Below are positions 25,701-37,412 of a stretch of 64,000 bases of DNA, in pieces. The stretch is taken from NCBI GenBank assembly GCA_964036275.1, contig OZ038440.1, forward strand, positions 5,617,690 through 5,681,689. Reading direction: 5' to 3'. This stretch comes from Litoditis marina (Eukaryota > Nematoda > Chromadorea > Rhabditida > Rhabditidae). Made by a program: the position numbers and the translations under genes. How positions within the stretch are numbered: the stretch's first letter is position 1; each line of letters begins with the position of its first letter. The notes beneath the pieces are model-generated. The model did no database searches. It saw nothing but the letters and a program-made list of their open reading frames with translations, and was not told where the DNA came from.

Positions 25701-26687
25701 TCCTTTCAAAACCAGTTAAACACCAAACTACAATTCAATGCCGAACGTTAATATTACGGGAAAAGAAACATCTACATCTAGGTGCTCTGAAAGCGGCGTT
25801 GAGCAACATACCATCTCAACATTTGGATGTGCTAAGCTGTTTGCTATTCCAGGCCTTCAACCCACCTCAACATTTAGAAACTTGTGAAAAAAGCTAGTCT
25901 CATAGAACAAACACATCAGCGATAAGAATCTGTAACTACTAGTGTACTGGCATGGTCTTCGCTATTCCTACGTGAAGTCCTACAAAAGAAACTCCACAGG
26001 CACTTCCTTATCATCGAAGATTTATCACCTGTAGTTGATGAGACCTGTTTGCTGCGTCTCACTTTTTGTGTGATCCCTTTTTGTGAACCCGCAGTGTGAT
26101 GCAGTTCGAATCTGCCTAATCTGGTGAGATAATCTGGTCGCATGTTTCAACTGTTTCCGCTACTTTCTCCCAAGGACGCGTCCTTGAAGTGGCCTGAAAT
26201 CGAACTGTACGCAAATGTTTTTGAAAAAAAAAAACCAAAAAATAGTATGAGTGTGTAAGTATCGTGTGAACTAAACTTCGTTTTTTCTTTCATGTGTTTC
26301 ATGGCAGTTCACTGCATTTCTCTCTCTGTTATCTAGGTCCTAATCCTCCATTCCTTTCTTTTTCTCATTTCTGTATCTTTTTACGTATTTCTGAGGTAAT
26401 TACATAAATCATAACAGCGAAGTTCTCTTTGCTGAAACACTCGTTTATTTTGCATTGTCTTACCGTAAGTTTGAATTTAATCATCTCGCCTCAGTTCATT
26501 AAAAACTCGGCAAATTCGGACTTTTTCAAACCTCTTCTCAAGATCAGACATTTTCAACATGCTCCTCAAATCTCAAAGGCAACCATGCAGTTTTCTCATC
26601 AACCGTGTTCGGATCGATTTCTGAGGATTCCAAATCTTCTCTTTACTTCAGTTGGATATCACTTTCATTTACCTCTCCATTTTGCAG

Positions 26688-29600
26688 ATGAGTATTCGGT
26701 TAGCGACGACCGTGTTGGTGGCGCTGTGCGGGTTCTCCGCCGTGTCCGCACAATCTCGTGAGTTCTGAGAGAGTTTCGGGCAAAAAATAACAGTCTGTTC
26801 ACTTTTACCAAGAACCCTGAAAAGTGACTTCGATGTGAGATTTTCGAGGGTTTATTGGAAACACGTACTACCCTTACTGAGCTGCAGTTTGAACGGTTTC
26901 AAATGGAGACACAAAATAATTCTTAGTTGGGGGGAAAACGTTCCGGGTTCAAACTAGAAACCGAACAGAACTTCCTGTTTAGCGTAAAACGGCCTCAAAA
27001 CACTGCGTTTACACTGACTGCCGCGGGGTTTGCAAGTGAAGACAAACTTCAAGAACGAAACTTGGAGGTAACAGGCAGCGACCAGATTCTCAGGTGAGAG
27101 GCGGACGCGCTGTCATGCAAAAGATAGTTATCGATTGAGCTGTCAGTTGCTTATGAGAAGTGTTTTAGGCAGTCAGCAGGCCATCATCGCTGATCTGGGT
27201 AAGATGATCGTCGACAACTGCCCGCCCATGTTGTGCACCGGACTCGACTGCGCCGTGGTCACCGAGAGAAATGGATGCCAGGTGAGGAGGACTCACGTGA
27301 TCTTTCACGTACCAAATATATCACGTGATGGTTCACGTACTAAGTTTAGTACGTAATGAAAATAGACTAGAACGGGTATTTGTTGAATCAGAAATGAATT
27401 CAAAGTACCGTATTGTACTTACTACGCGATAGTTAACGTACTGTACTAACAAGTGTACTTTATACTGAGCAATCTTTCACGTACCATGTGTTGGTTCACA
27501 TATTATATTAAAACGTGGTGTTTCACGTATAAACCTGAGCGGAATCTGAGTATCACGAACTAGCTTAATACTTGAGAAATACTGTTGTTGAGTTGTGGAG
27601 AGGAACATTTAGACTAGTTAGAAAGTCATCTCCCCGTTTTATGTTTCCTATTGTTTCACACGCTTCGCTCGACCGAACCATCCAATTGGACTCTGATTCC
27701 TTCTTATCAATTTTCCTCGAGCTTCCCTTTCGATTTCTCTTTTTCCCGATTCTTCCGTCCCATATCTTTTTGCGGCGTTTTGTCTGAAAAGAGAACACGT
27801 AGGTTATATCCCGTCGACCCCAATTTTCTTCTCCCATCACGAGAAAATCCGCGAAATCTCCGGTATAATTAATCACGAATCCAAGTGCTTTTCAACAATC
27901 CATCGAAATCTGGGGACCGGTTCGAGGCAGACCATTTCTCGAGAGAACCAAAAATCATGGTATGGAACATAAGGAGAAGAGTTATACTTTCTCCACCTTT
28001 TTAGTTTGAATTTGGGTTCACACTAATAATTAAAAGCAATGGAAAACGAAAAACATCTATTCGAGGATGTTTGTAAAACGTTTGAGTAACCAGTTCTAGT
28101 ATTTTCCTCCTTTCCTTTACATATCACTCCAATAGTGCCACTTAAAGGGACCGTACATCTATAATATAATAATATGCAATTCATCTAATTTTAAAAAGGT
28201 GAAAGAAAACATGAATTCTGTTTCGAGTTAGGAGGATTTATCCTCAAATACAAAAAGTGCGAAAAACTGCATGATTACGAAGCAGAATTGAAGCCAACAA
28301 GATTTAGGTTACTGTAATGCAGCAATCCTAAAACTATCACTGCCTTGTTATTTTTATAGTACTTACAAATCTTGCTTCACAGACTAATTGTGCCATAAGG
28401 ATTCTAGATTGTAGTTTGGTCTTCCAACACAGCACAATATCCATAACTTATATCTAAAACTACCGAAATTGAACTACAAACACTGCAGACTGGTTTAAAA
28501 CGAGACTGAGGCTAGCCCTATAACCCTCTTCCTGTTGTCTTTGTTAGCTTGGAGTGGTCGAGATATTTCGGGAATCTCGTTCTGTCTCTCCCTATTAGCC
28601 CAATATCCGTCTTCCCGTATACACACCTGAGATGGGGAAACGGGTTCCATCCATATTGGTCATATCTCAAATGTCACGGAAGGGGTTAATTGGAAGGAAT
28701 TCATAGGAATAAGCTGAGCAGTCCACAGAACTACCTCTCTGGTAAAATATCAGATACCGTGACAATGTTAAATATTGGGTCCCCTCTCAGAACTGAATCT
28801 GTCTCGCACAAACAGATAGCTAAAACTTGACAAAAAACATTTTTATCAAAACTACCGTAATTCCTCGATTCTGTATATCGAAAGGTATATACGATGTTTC
28901 GTATTCAATTTGTATGATCATGTAGTAACATTAACATAATACTAACAACAATACAACGCCAATAATACCAATGTTCCTGTTTTCAGCTGTGTGCCTGTCC
29001 CATCGGTTCCCCTTCTCGCGGTTGTGACCCGATGCCCTTCATTCTGTGGCACGATCTGATCGTCAACGGATGTCCCAACATCACCCTCAACAGCCGCGAA
29101 CCCGCACAGAAAGTACACAGATGGTTCCGCAGGGTACGTGCCATGTACGAATGTACCGTACTTTTTCCACCGTTCTTCAATTTTTCATTGATGCGGTATT
29201 CCTCGAAGAGTACATATGTACGTGCAACTTTCACGTGCACGGAAGTACCGTACCTTTCTAACGCTTCTTTCGGAAGTTTTTCAAGTTCTAGAATTTTCAT
29301 GAACTTATCGTTGTACCTTTGCATAGTTTATTCAACATGTTTAATACGTCGATGTTTCATATGATGTGGAATCAACGCCTAAATGGTGCTTTTTTCGAAA
29401 AAGAGTGGAAACACATTTCCAATTTTGCAGGTGAATCGTTTCTCGAATACTGACCAGTGCGAGCCCTATATCTTCCCCTACTGCCCCGAACTCGATTTCA
29501 ATCTGTGGAGATCTCCCAGGACCAAGCAGGTACAACTGAACTGCTAGTTGAAATCATAGTCACGTCAAACGTGTTGAGCACAACAGAAAAAGGTTGATGT

Positions 29601-29840
29601 ACCTTGATCACTCTCATTACTCGCTACGGTGATATGAATTCGGTTCGAGAAGATGTAATGAGATCGAAAATCACAATCAGAACACTCAATACACTATGCT
29701 ATTTAACTTTGTGCATAGGCGGTATATTGAAAACTTATAAACATTCCCATCTATTTTATAATATGAATTAATTGTGTTTTCAGGAATGTGAATTGTACTG
29801 CTACTCAGTGGACGAGCAGAGAAAGCGAGGAAGCATCTAA
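26688..29840 (+). CDS. Secreted antistasin-like plus degenerate Kunitz-like protein
   Basis: Exons 26688-26757, 27169-27281, 28987-29133, 29431-29529 and 29784-29840 join in frame to 161 aa. The ATG directly follows a TTTTGCAG acceptor. Residues 1-21 are a signal peptide (MSIRLATTVLVALCGFSAVSA). Next comes an antistasin-like cysteine cluster: CPPMLC, CAVV, NGCQLCACP. The C-terminal half resembles a Kunitz/BPTI domain from its RWF..V position onward: CEPYIFPYC, then DFNLW, then ECELYC, matching the C-x-x-F-x-Y-x-x-C and C-x-x-x-C signature. The Kunitz Cys II position is not a cysteine and the usual P1 region is unrecognisable, so inhibition through a canonical loop is doubtful. By family it would be an extracellular protease inhibitor or matrix protein. 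An AATAAA-like signal lies near 29905. Confidence 0.8.
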
Positions 29841-31400
29841 ATATTATTTGTTTTGTAAATGTCTGTACAACTGGAGTTATTCTTATTTTGTGTCGATTCG
29901 AATAATAAAATTACATTCTACGATCTTCAAATGGCTGTCTACTGTTGAATGGAATAGTCGCGTAAAACATTTTCGAAACCAAGTGAAAAGGAAATTTATG
30001 GTCAATTCCACAAGGAACCTGGTATGTCGTGCACCCTATCAGGTAACCTCAGCCGGGTTACCTGGTTAACCCGTTTGTTACCCTATTGGTAACCCCAAAT
30101 GTCCCCCCAAACGACTCAAACGTAAAAATACCTCTGGAAGCCAACAATACTGATAATCATTTCAAAAAACAGAACTCAAGTGTTTCAACCTATCCTCGGC
30201 GAAAAATATATTCGATTGTGCAGTAAAGGAACACCATTTCGAGGCAGTTTGGCGTGATCTAACAAATCGTGAAATCAGGGCATCTTCAATGGTTCAGAAT
30301 TATTGTGGAATAGTTCAATTGTCTATTATATGTTACCGCATCTTTTCAATAAGCTCTTATAACTTATATCTCCGTTACGATAAGATAAGTTGTTGTCAAA
30401 CTTGCCATTGACACGAACAGTTGCTCAGTAATGCATCACTCCAGGACATTCCATCACAATCAAATCACGTACACGTTCAACCGTTGTTTTGATTGAAAAA
30501 ATTATACTGTTTATTAAATTCTTCTGATTTATCTGTAGTCCATTGTTGATTTTCGTTCAACTGTTATTGTATCAAAGTATCTTTCCTTATTACTTATTTC
30601 ACGGGAAAAAACATTCAATGTGATTTTTTGAGATATATTCTCCACCGGTCCACTTGAATGGAGTGAGATGAAATAAAGGAAGAAATTTCACCAAATATCT
30701 CTTTTATGACTTAGTTATTTTGCTTGTAGTATGTCGTGTATCACTTTGTTTCATTGTACTTCTTTTATTTTATAACATTTTTAAGATTTTTCCAACGCTC
30801 CCTTTTAAGCAGATTGCGCTTTTAAACACGCAACCCTTAGGGATTCGTATTTGTCATAGATTATTCAATCGTACCTTCCAAGTTATCTATCTTTGTTCTT
30901 TTCTATGTTATAACTCTATGCGAATGAACCTTATATTATTATTATTTTCTCGCAGGTTGCCAGAATTCCCGCGAGATCTCACGAATTTCTAAATAGTTAC
31001 TAGCCAGGCGCGGCACCTATCTGCATTAGCTGGTGAGCACCTCACGAGCAAAACCTCCGCGTTTCACGGACTGTCTCACGTGTTAGAAAACAGTCTCACA
31101 TACGAAAACGTGAAACACGTAGGTATAGCTTATAAGGTGCTCACCAGCTATACTGTTAGTCAAATGCACAGTCACGTGAAACATGTTAAACACAGCAGAA
31201 ATCAGAAACGTGCAATAACCAAGTGCACTATGCCTCATTAGAATGCAACTTCACGTGACTATTCAATTCACTTCTAGTATAATGCAGATCATTGCCGCCC
31301 CAATGTTGTACACTTTGCTGAGCTCTGGCCGTATTTTGAAATACTCCTTGTTTTTTTTCACTTACATGGCCACTTGAGCTTACAAAATACGACCACGGAC

Positions 31401-32032
31401 TAGGGTTGTTAAACTCGAACTCGAAACTCGACTCGACTCGAAAAAACTCGAAAATTTTCGAGTTGAGTCGAACTCGAAACTCGAAAACTCGAAATTTCTT
31501 AAAACTCGAAAACTCGAAAACTCGAAAACTCGAAACTTTCCAAAAACGCGACAACTCGAAAACTCGAAAACTCGAAATTTCCCAAAACTCAAAAACTCGA
31601 AAACTCGAAAACTCGAAATTTCCCAAAACTCGAAAACTCGAAAACTCGAAAACTCGAAATTTTGAACGCGAAAACTCGAAAATCAAAATTTCGGACTCTA
31701 AAAATGTCTATTTTGGGTCCAAAAACACTCAAAACTCGACTCGACTCGAAAAAAACTCGAAAATTTTCGAGTTGAGTCGAACTCGAAACTCGAAAACTCG
31801 AAATTTCCCAAAACTCGAAAACTCGAAAACTCGAAAACTCGAAATTTCCCAAAACTCAAAAACTCGAAAACTCGAAAACTCGAAATTTCCCAAAACTCGA
31901 AAACTCGAAAACTCGAAAACTCGAAATTTCCCAAAACTCGAAAACTCGAAAACTCGAAAACTCGAAATTTCCCAAAACTCGAAAACTCGAAAACTCGAAA
32001 ACTCGAAATTTTGAACTCGATTAACAACCCTA
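31401..32032. mobile_element. Non-autonomous DNA transposon filled with an ACTCGAAA satellite, 8-bp target duplication
   Basis: The element begins TAGGGTTGTTAAACTCGA and ends TCGATTAACAACCCTA, terminal inverted repeats of about 12-17 bp. It is flanked on both sides by the identical octamer CCACGGAC (31393-31400 and 32033-32040). The interior is almost only (A)ACTCGAAA units arranged in higher-order blocks ending AATTTCCCAAAACTCG, with the whole series repeated after a unique stretch at about 31672-31730. An 8-bp duplication suggests a hAT-type superfamily, but no transposase is present. A short relative lies at 22027-22109 and a solo right end at about 47855-47871. Confidence 0.9.
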
Positions 32033-32199
32033 CCACGGACGTATGCTACCGCATCTGTTTCTCAGCGGTAACTTCGTAGAAGTCCCATATCCCACATTTT
32101 CTCTCTCCCACCAATCTCGCCTTGTTTATTCTGATTTGCATACTCTAATGAGTGCGCGTGCGCGTATTCTACGAATCTCAAATAGTGCCGCCGCGCCTC

Positions 32200-32500
32200 C
32201 TAAGTGGTCTTCACTTACGGCGCCACCTATCCACATGTTGTGATACTATAACACCATTCTTAAGTCTTCTTTGGTATAGTCGTAGCCCAAACAACACGAA
32301 AGAGTACTGTGTTCTGCTGTTTTTCTGTGTACGATTAGGGGATTAGCAACCATGTTAGAATGGTCTTCACTTACGGCACCACCTATCCACATGTTGTGAT
32401 ACTATAAAACCATTCTAAAATCCTTTTTGACAAGTATAGTCGTGATCCATACAATGCAAAAGAGTACTGTATTCAGTTGTTTCTGCTGTGTTCCTGTGAG
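32200..32500. repeat. Tandem duplication of about 160 bp
   Basis: TGGTCTTCACTTACGGCGCC at 32202 recurs at 32363 (one base different). It is followed in both copies by CACCTATCCACATGTTGTGA, 'ccattct', 'tatagtcgt' and 'agagtactgt'. The copies diverge by scattered substitutions and small indels. Confidence 0.85.
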
Positions 32501-34157
32501 TTTTTACATAGGTGCGTGAGTGTGTAGACTCTGAAAAGAGAAGAACATTCAATAAAGGACACTGAAATCATTTTACGATGAGCCGTCTGTTTTTCAGGAA
32601 AACTTAGGGGAGTACACGCTTTAACCATGTATTTTCCTCTAACAACTGCTACCAGCTGCGAGCTTCTTCCAGTTCTATTCTGTTCATTTTTACCATGGAG
32701 ATTGTTTTTTGATTGCTGGTTCAGTATGGCTTTCAGACTTTTTGTATTAGTTCTCACGTCATCCATCGATGTCTGAATCTCGGTGAAGTTTTCTGCTAAC
32801 TCTATTCCACCTCTCCTAAATTCTGCACTCACGATAATGCAGTTACACCCGACTTGAGTGCGCGAAATTAGATTCCAAAGTCCTGCCGCACACCTCACCT
32901 CATTTCAACATTCTCATCCTATCTTTGAGGAAAGTTTTCGGCTAGAAAGAAAAGTTAATAGGAAAAACTTCCTAAGACATACTGATATACACCACTGTTA
33001 TTTCAAACTTCATTTCAACACATATTTCCGTCTCATTTTGGCAAGTTCCGATGTGTTTAGGTACCTCCTGGGTAACCGGAATGGCACTCCTCCCTGAACA
33101 TACATTTCAACATTTGTTTTGACGTTCCCTCTCACTTATCTCTATCGATTTTTTCTATTGTTGCGGTCATCCTAAAAACCCATAATAGTTCTGAATTCTG
33201 GTAACTACTTTGTTTTCACTGTTCCCAACCGCATAACACATCAACATCGTAAAACATTACACTTCCAGATAGTCCTCGTAAAGAGCAGAACACACTAGTT
33301 TGATTCGGTTTTTGGACTACAAAGAGTGGTTTTTCTCGTTTCCTCACTAGTTACACAAATTAAATTGCCGAACTCGTTTTGCTTTTTCCATCGGAATAGT
33401 TGCAAGTCGCAGAATGTCCAAGTCGTGTTCCATCATTCGCGATCTCTAGAAAAGCGAAAACATTTTTTGTACACACATTTTCAGTAAATTCATCAAACTA
33501 TCAGATATATTTATTTTCTGCCAAAGTTTTCGGCCAGAATTCCGACTATTGGTTCTCTCTTTTTCATCGAACAATAAGTTTTTAGGGATATATTGTTGAA
33601 AAAATGTTTCAATTACGACATTCTTTCAAATACCAGACTGAGTTTTTTTAAATTTTGATTCTGAGCGTATAATGTAACGGTTCGTTCAAATTCTACCGGC
33701 TAATTTCCAGAAACTCACGAGCTGAATCTCTTTTGGTTGTCTACTTTTTGCCGTATTTGTTCTATTCTTTTCCATTGTCGCCTGCCATCCCATTCAACAA
33801 TAGTGTGGGAGACCGAAATTCAATGGAATCGGACACCCCGTTATAATCACTCCACATGAAATCTATTATCTCATGTGTATATTTTAGAAAGTGTTACTGT
33901 CGTAGCTCACGGAGTCTAGGTTCGAACGACTGCTACAGAATGGTCAAACTTGTGTTGTAGTCCCAGCTATTTCGAAAAGACAACACCTCATAAAGATTGG
34001 GATCAAACTACAAACACAGCAAAGAGAAACCGAATCTATAGAATTTCTAGACGTTCCTGAACCGACAACTATAGTTAGTTTAGTTATTTTGAGTGAAAAC
34101 CGTAGCCCTATCTGAACTGAAAGTTAAAAGCAGTTGATCGTATTATGCGACTGACCT

Positions 34158-34355
34158 ATAGTCGTCGCCAACCGAAAAGCGGGAGGGTACTGTATATTTC
34201 ACTTTCCGCTGTGTACGCACACATCTCTCTGTTTCCAAAGCTTATTCGTTATAAACTCTAATAGCGCAGTGGTTGGCGCCCTGCTACGAAACTTTTGCTC
34301 GCAGGTTCGATTCCAGCGAGAGACAGGAATTTATAAATTTGGCACTCACTATATC
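34158..34355 (+). repeat. tRNA-derived SINE copy
   Basis: This is the same family as 24730-24950. It has GTCGTCGCCAACCGAAAAGC near the start and an A-box region, TAGCGCAGTGGTTGGCGCC. The B-box is GGTTCGATTCC and the tail is 'tttataaatttggcactcacta'. It is better preserved in the B-box than the 24.7 kb copy. Confidence 0.78.
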
Positions 34356-34996
34356 TGTTACAAATATCTCTTTTTTTTGAATAAGATTTTATTAAGGTTG
34401 TTACGTTATGCTAAGGCTAAGTGGAGAATGTTATCTATTCATTCGACTGGATGATTCGCTATCAGATTGTTATCGATCCAGCCGCTATATTTGCTCACAG
34501 CTTGTATTGTTGGCCGAATCTCTTGAATGGGTTGGTAGCACTTTAATTCCAGACAGGTTTCTATTCAGTTATATTTATGTTTCATGTTTAATTACATGAT
34601 AGAATCGGACTTCTTTTAGTTCAGAACTCCGAAGTGACCGAATCATGTTCTGACAATGTTGTGATGTGTCCACTTTAAAAAGCCTGTAATGTGTGTGCAC
34701 TCCACAATGTTGGAGTTTATCTAACACCCTTCAACTGAAACACACTTTTTAACATTGGTCAAAAATAAAGCTCTGATCGATGTTCATTTCCAACTTTTAC
34801 TACACGTGTCGACCGAAACAAATAGGTACACGCTTAAAGTTTGTTTCACAGAATATACTGTCTTCACTTTACCATTGTTAGTTTTCTGTGAATATCTAAT
34901 ATTCCTCTATACCAACCTCTTTCCTACCATTATTCATGCTGTACCCTATGCTTGCTGCCAGCCGGTCTGTGTTTGTCTTGGCTACGTGCCAGCATC

Positions 34997-35107
34997 ATGA
35001 GTGATTCATACCACCCATCTACACCCACATATTATACCTGTCAGCCTCAACAGACGAATATCTTTAGTGACAACCCCGTAGGCGACATGCCGTATAATTA
35101 CGGACCT
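34997..35107 (+). CDS. Possible isolated first exon, unidentified
   Basis: The ATG opens a 37-codon frame rich in Ser, Pro, Tyr and Gln (MSDSYHPSTPTYY to PYNYGP), ending at a GTACTA donor in phase 0. It has no recognised family and no confidently linked downstream exon. It lies 1.6 kb upstream of the 36.7 kb membrane micropeptide on the same strand, but the splice phases I can see do not connect them. It could be chance. Confidence 0.2.
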
Positions 35108-35689
35108 GTACTAACTATATTGATTAGTTCCCACACATGAAAAAACATTTATTATCATTTTGTTTCTAAATGTTTGAAGATTGTGCAAATATATTAACTT
35201 TTGAACTCGTTCACAACGAGTTATGCAACACAATTACCTCTTGTCGTGGGGTGATTATTTGCTTTTTATAGTGCTTTGAAACGTAGTTCAGATTTTCAAT
35301 GTTTTCGCTTCTCTAAACCTTCTGAAACCATAAAATGACTGTTTTTTACTTCTTGTCTATAAGTTTTCAATTTTAGTTCTATTAATTTAAAAAATTGTAT
35401 TCTTACAAACATAACTCTCGAACGCGATCCGGTCTTCGCTTCTCACGTCTGTGTTTACACGACGGATCTTGTTTAGTTCTTGCATTTTCTCGGAAGTGGT
35501 TGGAACATTTGTTCGAGAGAAATAACTGTTTTTCACTTCTTGTCTAAGAAAACGTAAATTGTTTCAGACAATGAAAGTTAAACATATTTGCAAACATTTG
35601 AGCTCCAGATCGACCTCATTTTCGATGCTTTGAATCGAACTCAGCATAATATCCACAAAATTTATCTTTCTTATTTGCTTTCATCTCTA

Positions 35690-35815
35690 TATCTCCCAAA
35701 CTTTCTCTTTCTTTCTCTCGCTCACCCCTTTCTCTCCTAGCATCTATCTCTCTTCCCGTTCCTTTCCTCTCTCTCTCTTCTCTCTCTCTTTTCCTCATTC
35801 TCTCTCTACCTCTCC
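35690..35815. repeat. CT/TC-rich microsatellite
   Basis: Irregular (TC)n and TTTC tracts cover about 125 bp, with TCTCTCTCTC and CTTTCTTTCTC. No gene was recognised. Shorter relatives are a pyrimidine tract at 14055-14095 and a (GA)n tract at 39330-39349. Confidence 0.9.
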
Positions 35816-36732
35816 TCCTCATTCTTTCTATGCATTCCTTTTCTTTTCATGTCTACTCCATTGAAGACCATCACTCGAAACTACCAATCTGGTTCCCAGG
35901 CCACAGAAATGCTGCGGTTTTGCATGCTAATCGCTCTTTCTATCCGAGAATCCAGTTAACCAACGAGATTTACGACAGAAAAAGTGAGATTTACTAAGGT
36001 CTACACGTTCATCAATTGAGTTTTCTCACCGTCCAGAACCAACTTTTCCGAACTTAGTTCAGAGTTGAAATCTAATGAGCATTCAGAGCTTTATTGAAGA
36101 GATTAGTGTATGGAAAAATTCCAAGTTTTTCCAATTTTCTTGAGTGTCTGTAGAAAAATATTTAGAATCTGTGAAATGTATCTCCCTAATTCTGTACCTT
36201 CTTTCTTTTCTACCCAACATAAAACGGTTTCCTATTCCGGAGAATTGCGATTGGTGTACCAAGGAATGTGTGTTTTTGTGCGCCTGCGCAAACGTTGAAA
36301 CTAGTCGTGCCATTATTGACAGATGAATGTAATTAACAACCTTTATTGTCTACATTTTTCATTAAAAGAAGAATGATTCTACAATGCGTTCATTTTAAGA
36401 TATAAATCAGACTCAAATGTATTGCGTACTATTCATCTCACACGACATGTCTTCTAATCATAGCCATACGATACAACGACCGACATCAGTTATGGTGTAT
36501 TTGCCACTGTACGTTCACTTTCTTTGAAAATTCAACACGTTTTACGTGACTAAGTCATGATCAACAGTATTTCCCGTATTCTATCCATTTGACATCCATG
36601 CGTCTTCTAAATTATCTCACATAACTACAATCTTACTTCTGAAACCGTAGTTCATATTTTTTATTTCCTACTTATTCTTTCACTGGATCAACCTTTTCAT
36701 TGGATCAACCTTTATATTACAAATCTTCCCGG

Positions 36733-37412
36733 ATGTGGTCAGCGTGGTTGATAGTTATCTACACGATAACATGTCTTCTGATCATCGCCATCCTGTTATT
36801 GGCAGCCTGGTTCGTGCGGGTGGATATGAGGAGGTCAAAGTTCATCAAAGGTCAGCTTTGTACTACTTACGTAGACGTACATTCAACTGCATAGTCTAAA
36901 GTGTGAATCACACCGAGAACGTAGTTATATTTGAGAATTTGAGAACGTAGTTATACAGTCATGAAGTGACTATACGTTTTCTATTTTTGACATTCTACGA
37001 GCTAAACTTGCGAATATGTGATGAGAGGGCCACAACTATACTAGAAGTAGATTGAATAATCACGTGAGGTTAGCATTCCAATGAGCAATCGTGCACTTTG
37101 TCATTGCACGTTTCTCAGTTCTGCTGTGTTTGACATGTTTCACGTGACTGTGAGAAAGTCACGTAAAATCACGTGGTAAATCGCGAATAGAATAAGATTT
37201 TGGTTTTGTTCCAATGATAAACTCACAGAAGAAATTAACGTACCAAATACGTAGATCCTATTACTACAAGAGTCCATGCCAGAAAATTGAAACCTCTACC
37301 TCGAGATCTCACAGAGTTTTAGAAAATGAGGATTTCGATTTTTTGATAAATCAGACTAACGGTATATATTCCAGAAAAGTATGTCGATCCGCAAAACGCG
37401 TCTGAAGTCTAA
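36733..37412 (+). CDS. Single-pass membrane micropeptide, 51 aa
   Basis: Exon 36733-36850 (donor GTCAGC, phase 1) joins exon 37375-37412 (acceptor TATTCCAG), giving 51 residues and a TAA stop. The peptide has one strongly hydrophobic helix (about residues 5-28, WLIVIYTITCLLIIAILLLA). This is followed by a basic patch, VRVDMRRSKFIKEK, and a short polar tail ending NASEV. The positive charge after the helix predicts a cytosolic C terminus. There is no signal peptide beyond the helix itself. It has the size and layout of small integral membrane proteins, but I do not recognise a named family. The frame is also open upstream of the ATG to about 36660, so a longer N terminus with an additional exon is possible. 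Confidence 0.5.

Larger units (their letters stand above)
24277..26687. other. Intergenic region between USP8 and the antistasin/Kunitz gene
   Basis: No exon-like ORF with family similarity was found. It contains tRNA-derived SINE-like sequence (24730-24950 and 25610-25760) and a tandem GCACGTTTCGAGGG repeat (about 25076 and 25101). A (CA)n tract lies within the first SINE copy near 24790. Confidence 0.6.
29841..36732. other. Gene-poor, repeat-rich region
   Basis: No multi-exon gene was recognised. Contents: GGTAACC foldback fragment (30027-30110), CACGTG MITE (31149-31282), satellite-filled transposable element (31401-32032), a tandem duplication (32200-32500), a SINE copy (34158-34355) and a CT-rich microsatellite (35690-35815). 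A possible isolated first exon is noted at 34997-35107. Confidence 0.6.

Noticed and set aside
31228..32036. Long open frames of up to 202 codons on both strands made of SKTRKLEN and FEFSSFRV repeats
   Set aside because: They are produced by the ACTCGAAA tandem array, which lacks stops in several frames; not genes.
32473..32898. 141-codon minus-strand ORF with a helix-like stretch (NFTEIQTSMDDVRTNTKSLK)
   Set aside because: No splice context, no recognised family and low-complexity flanks. It might be a fragment of a retroelement ORF, but I cannot support it.
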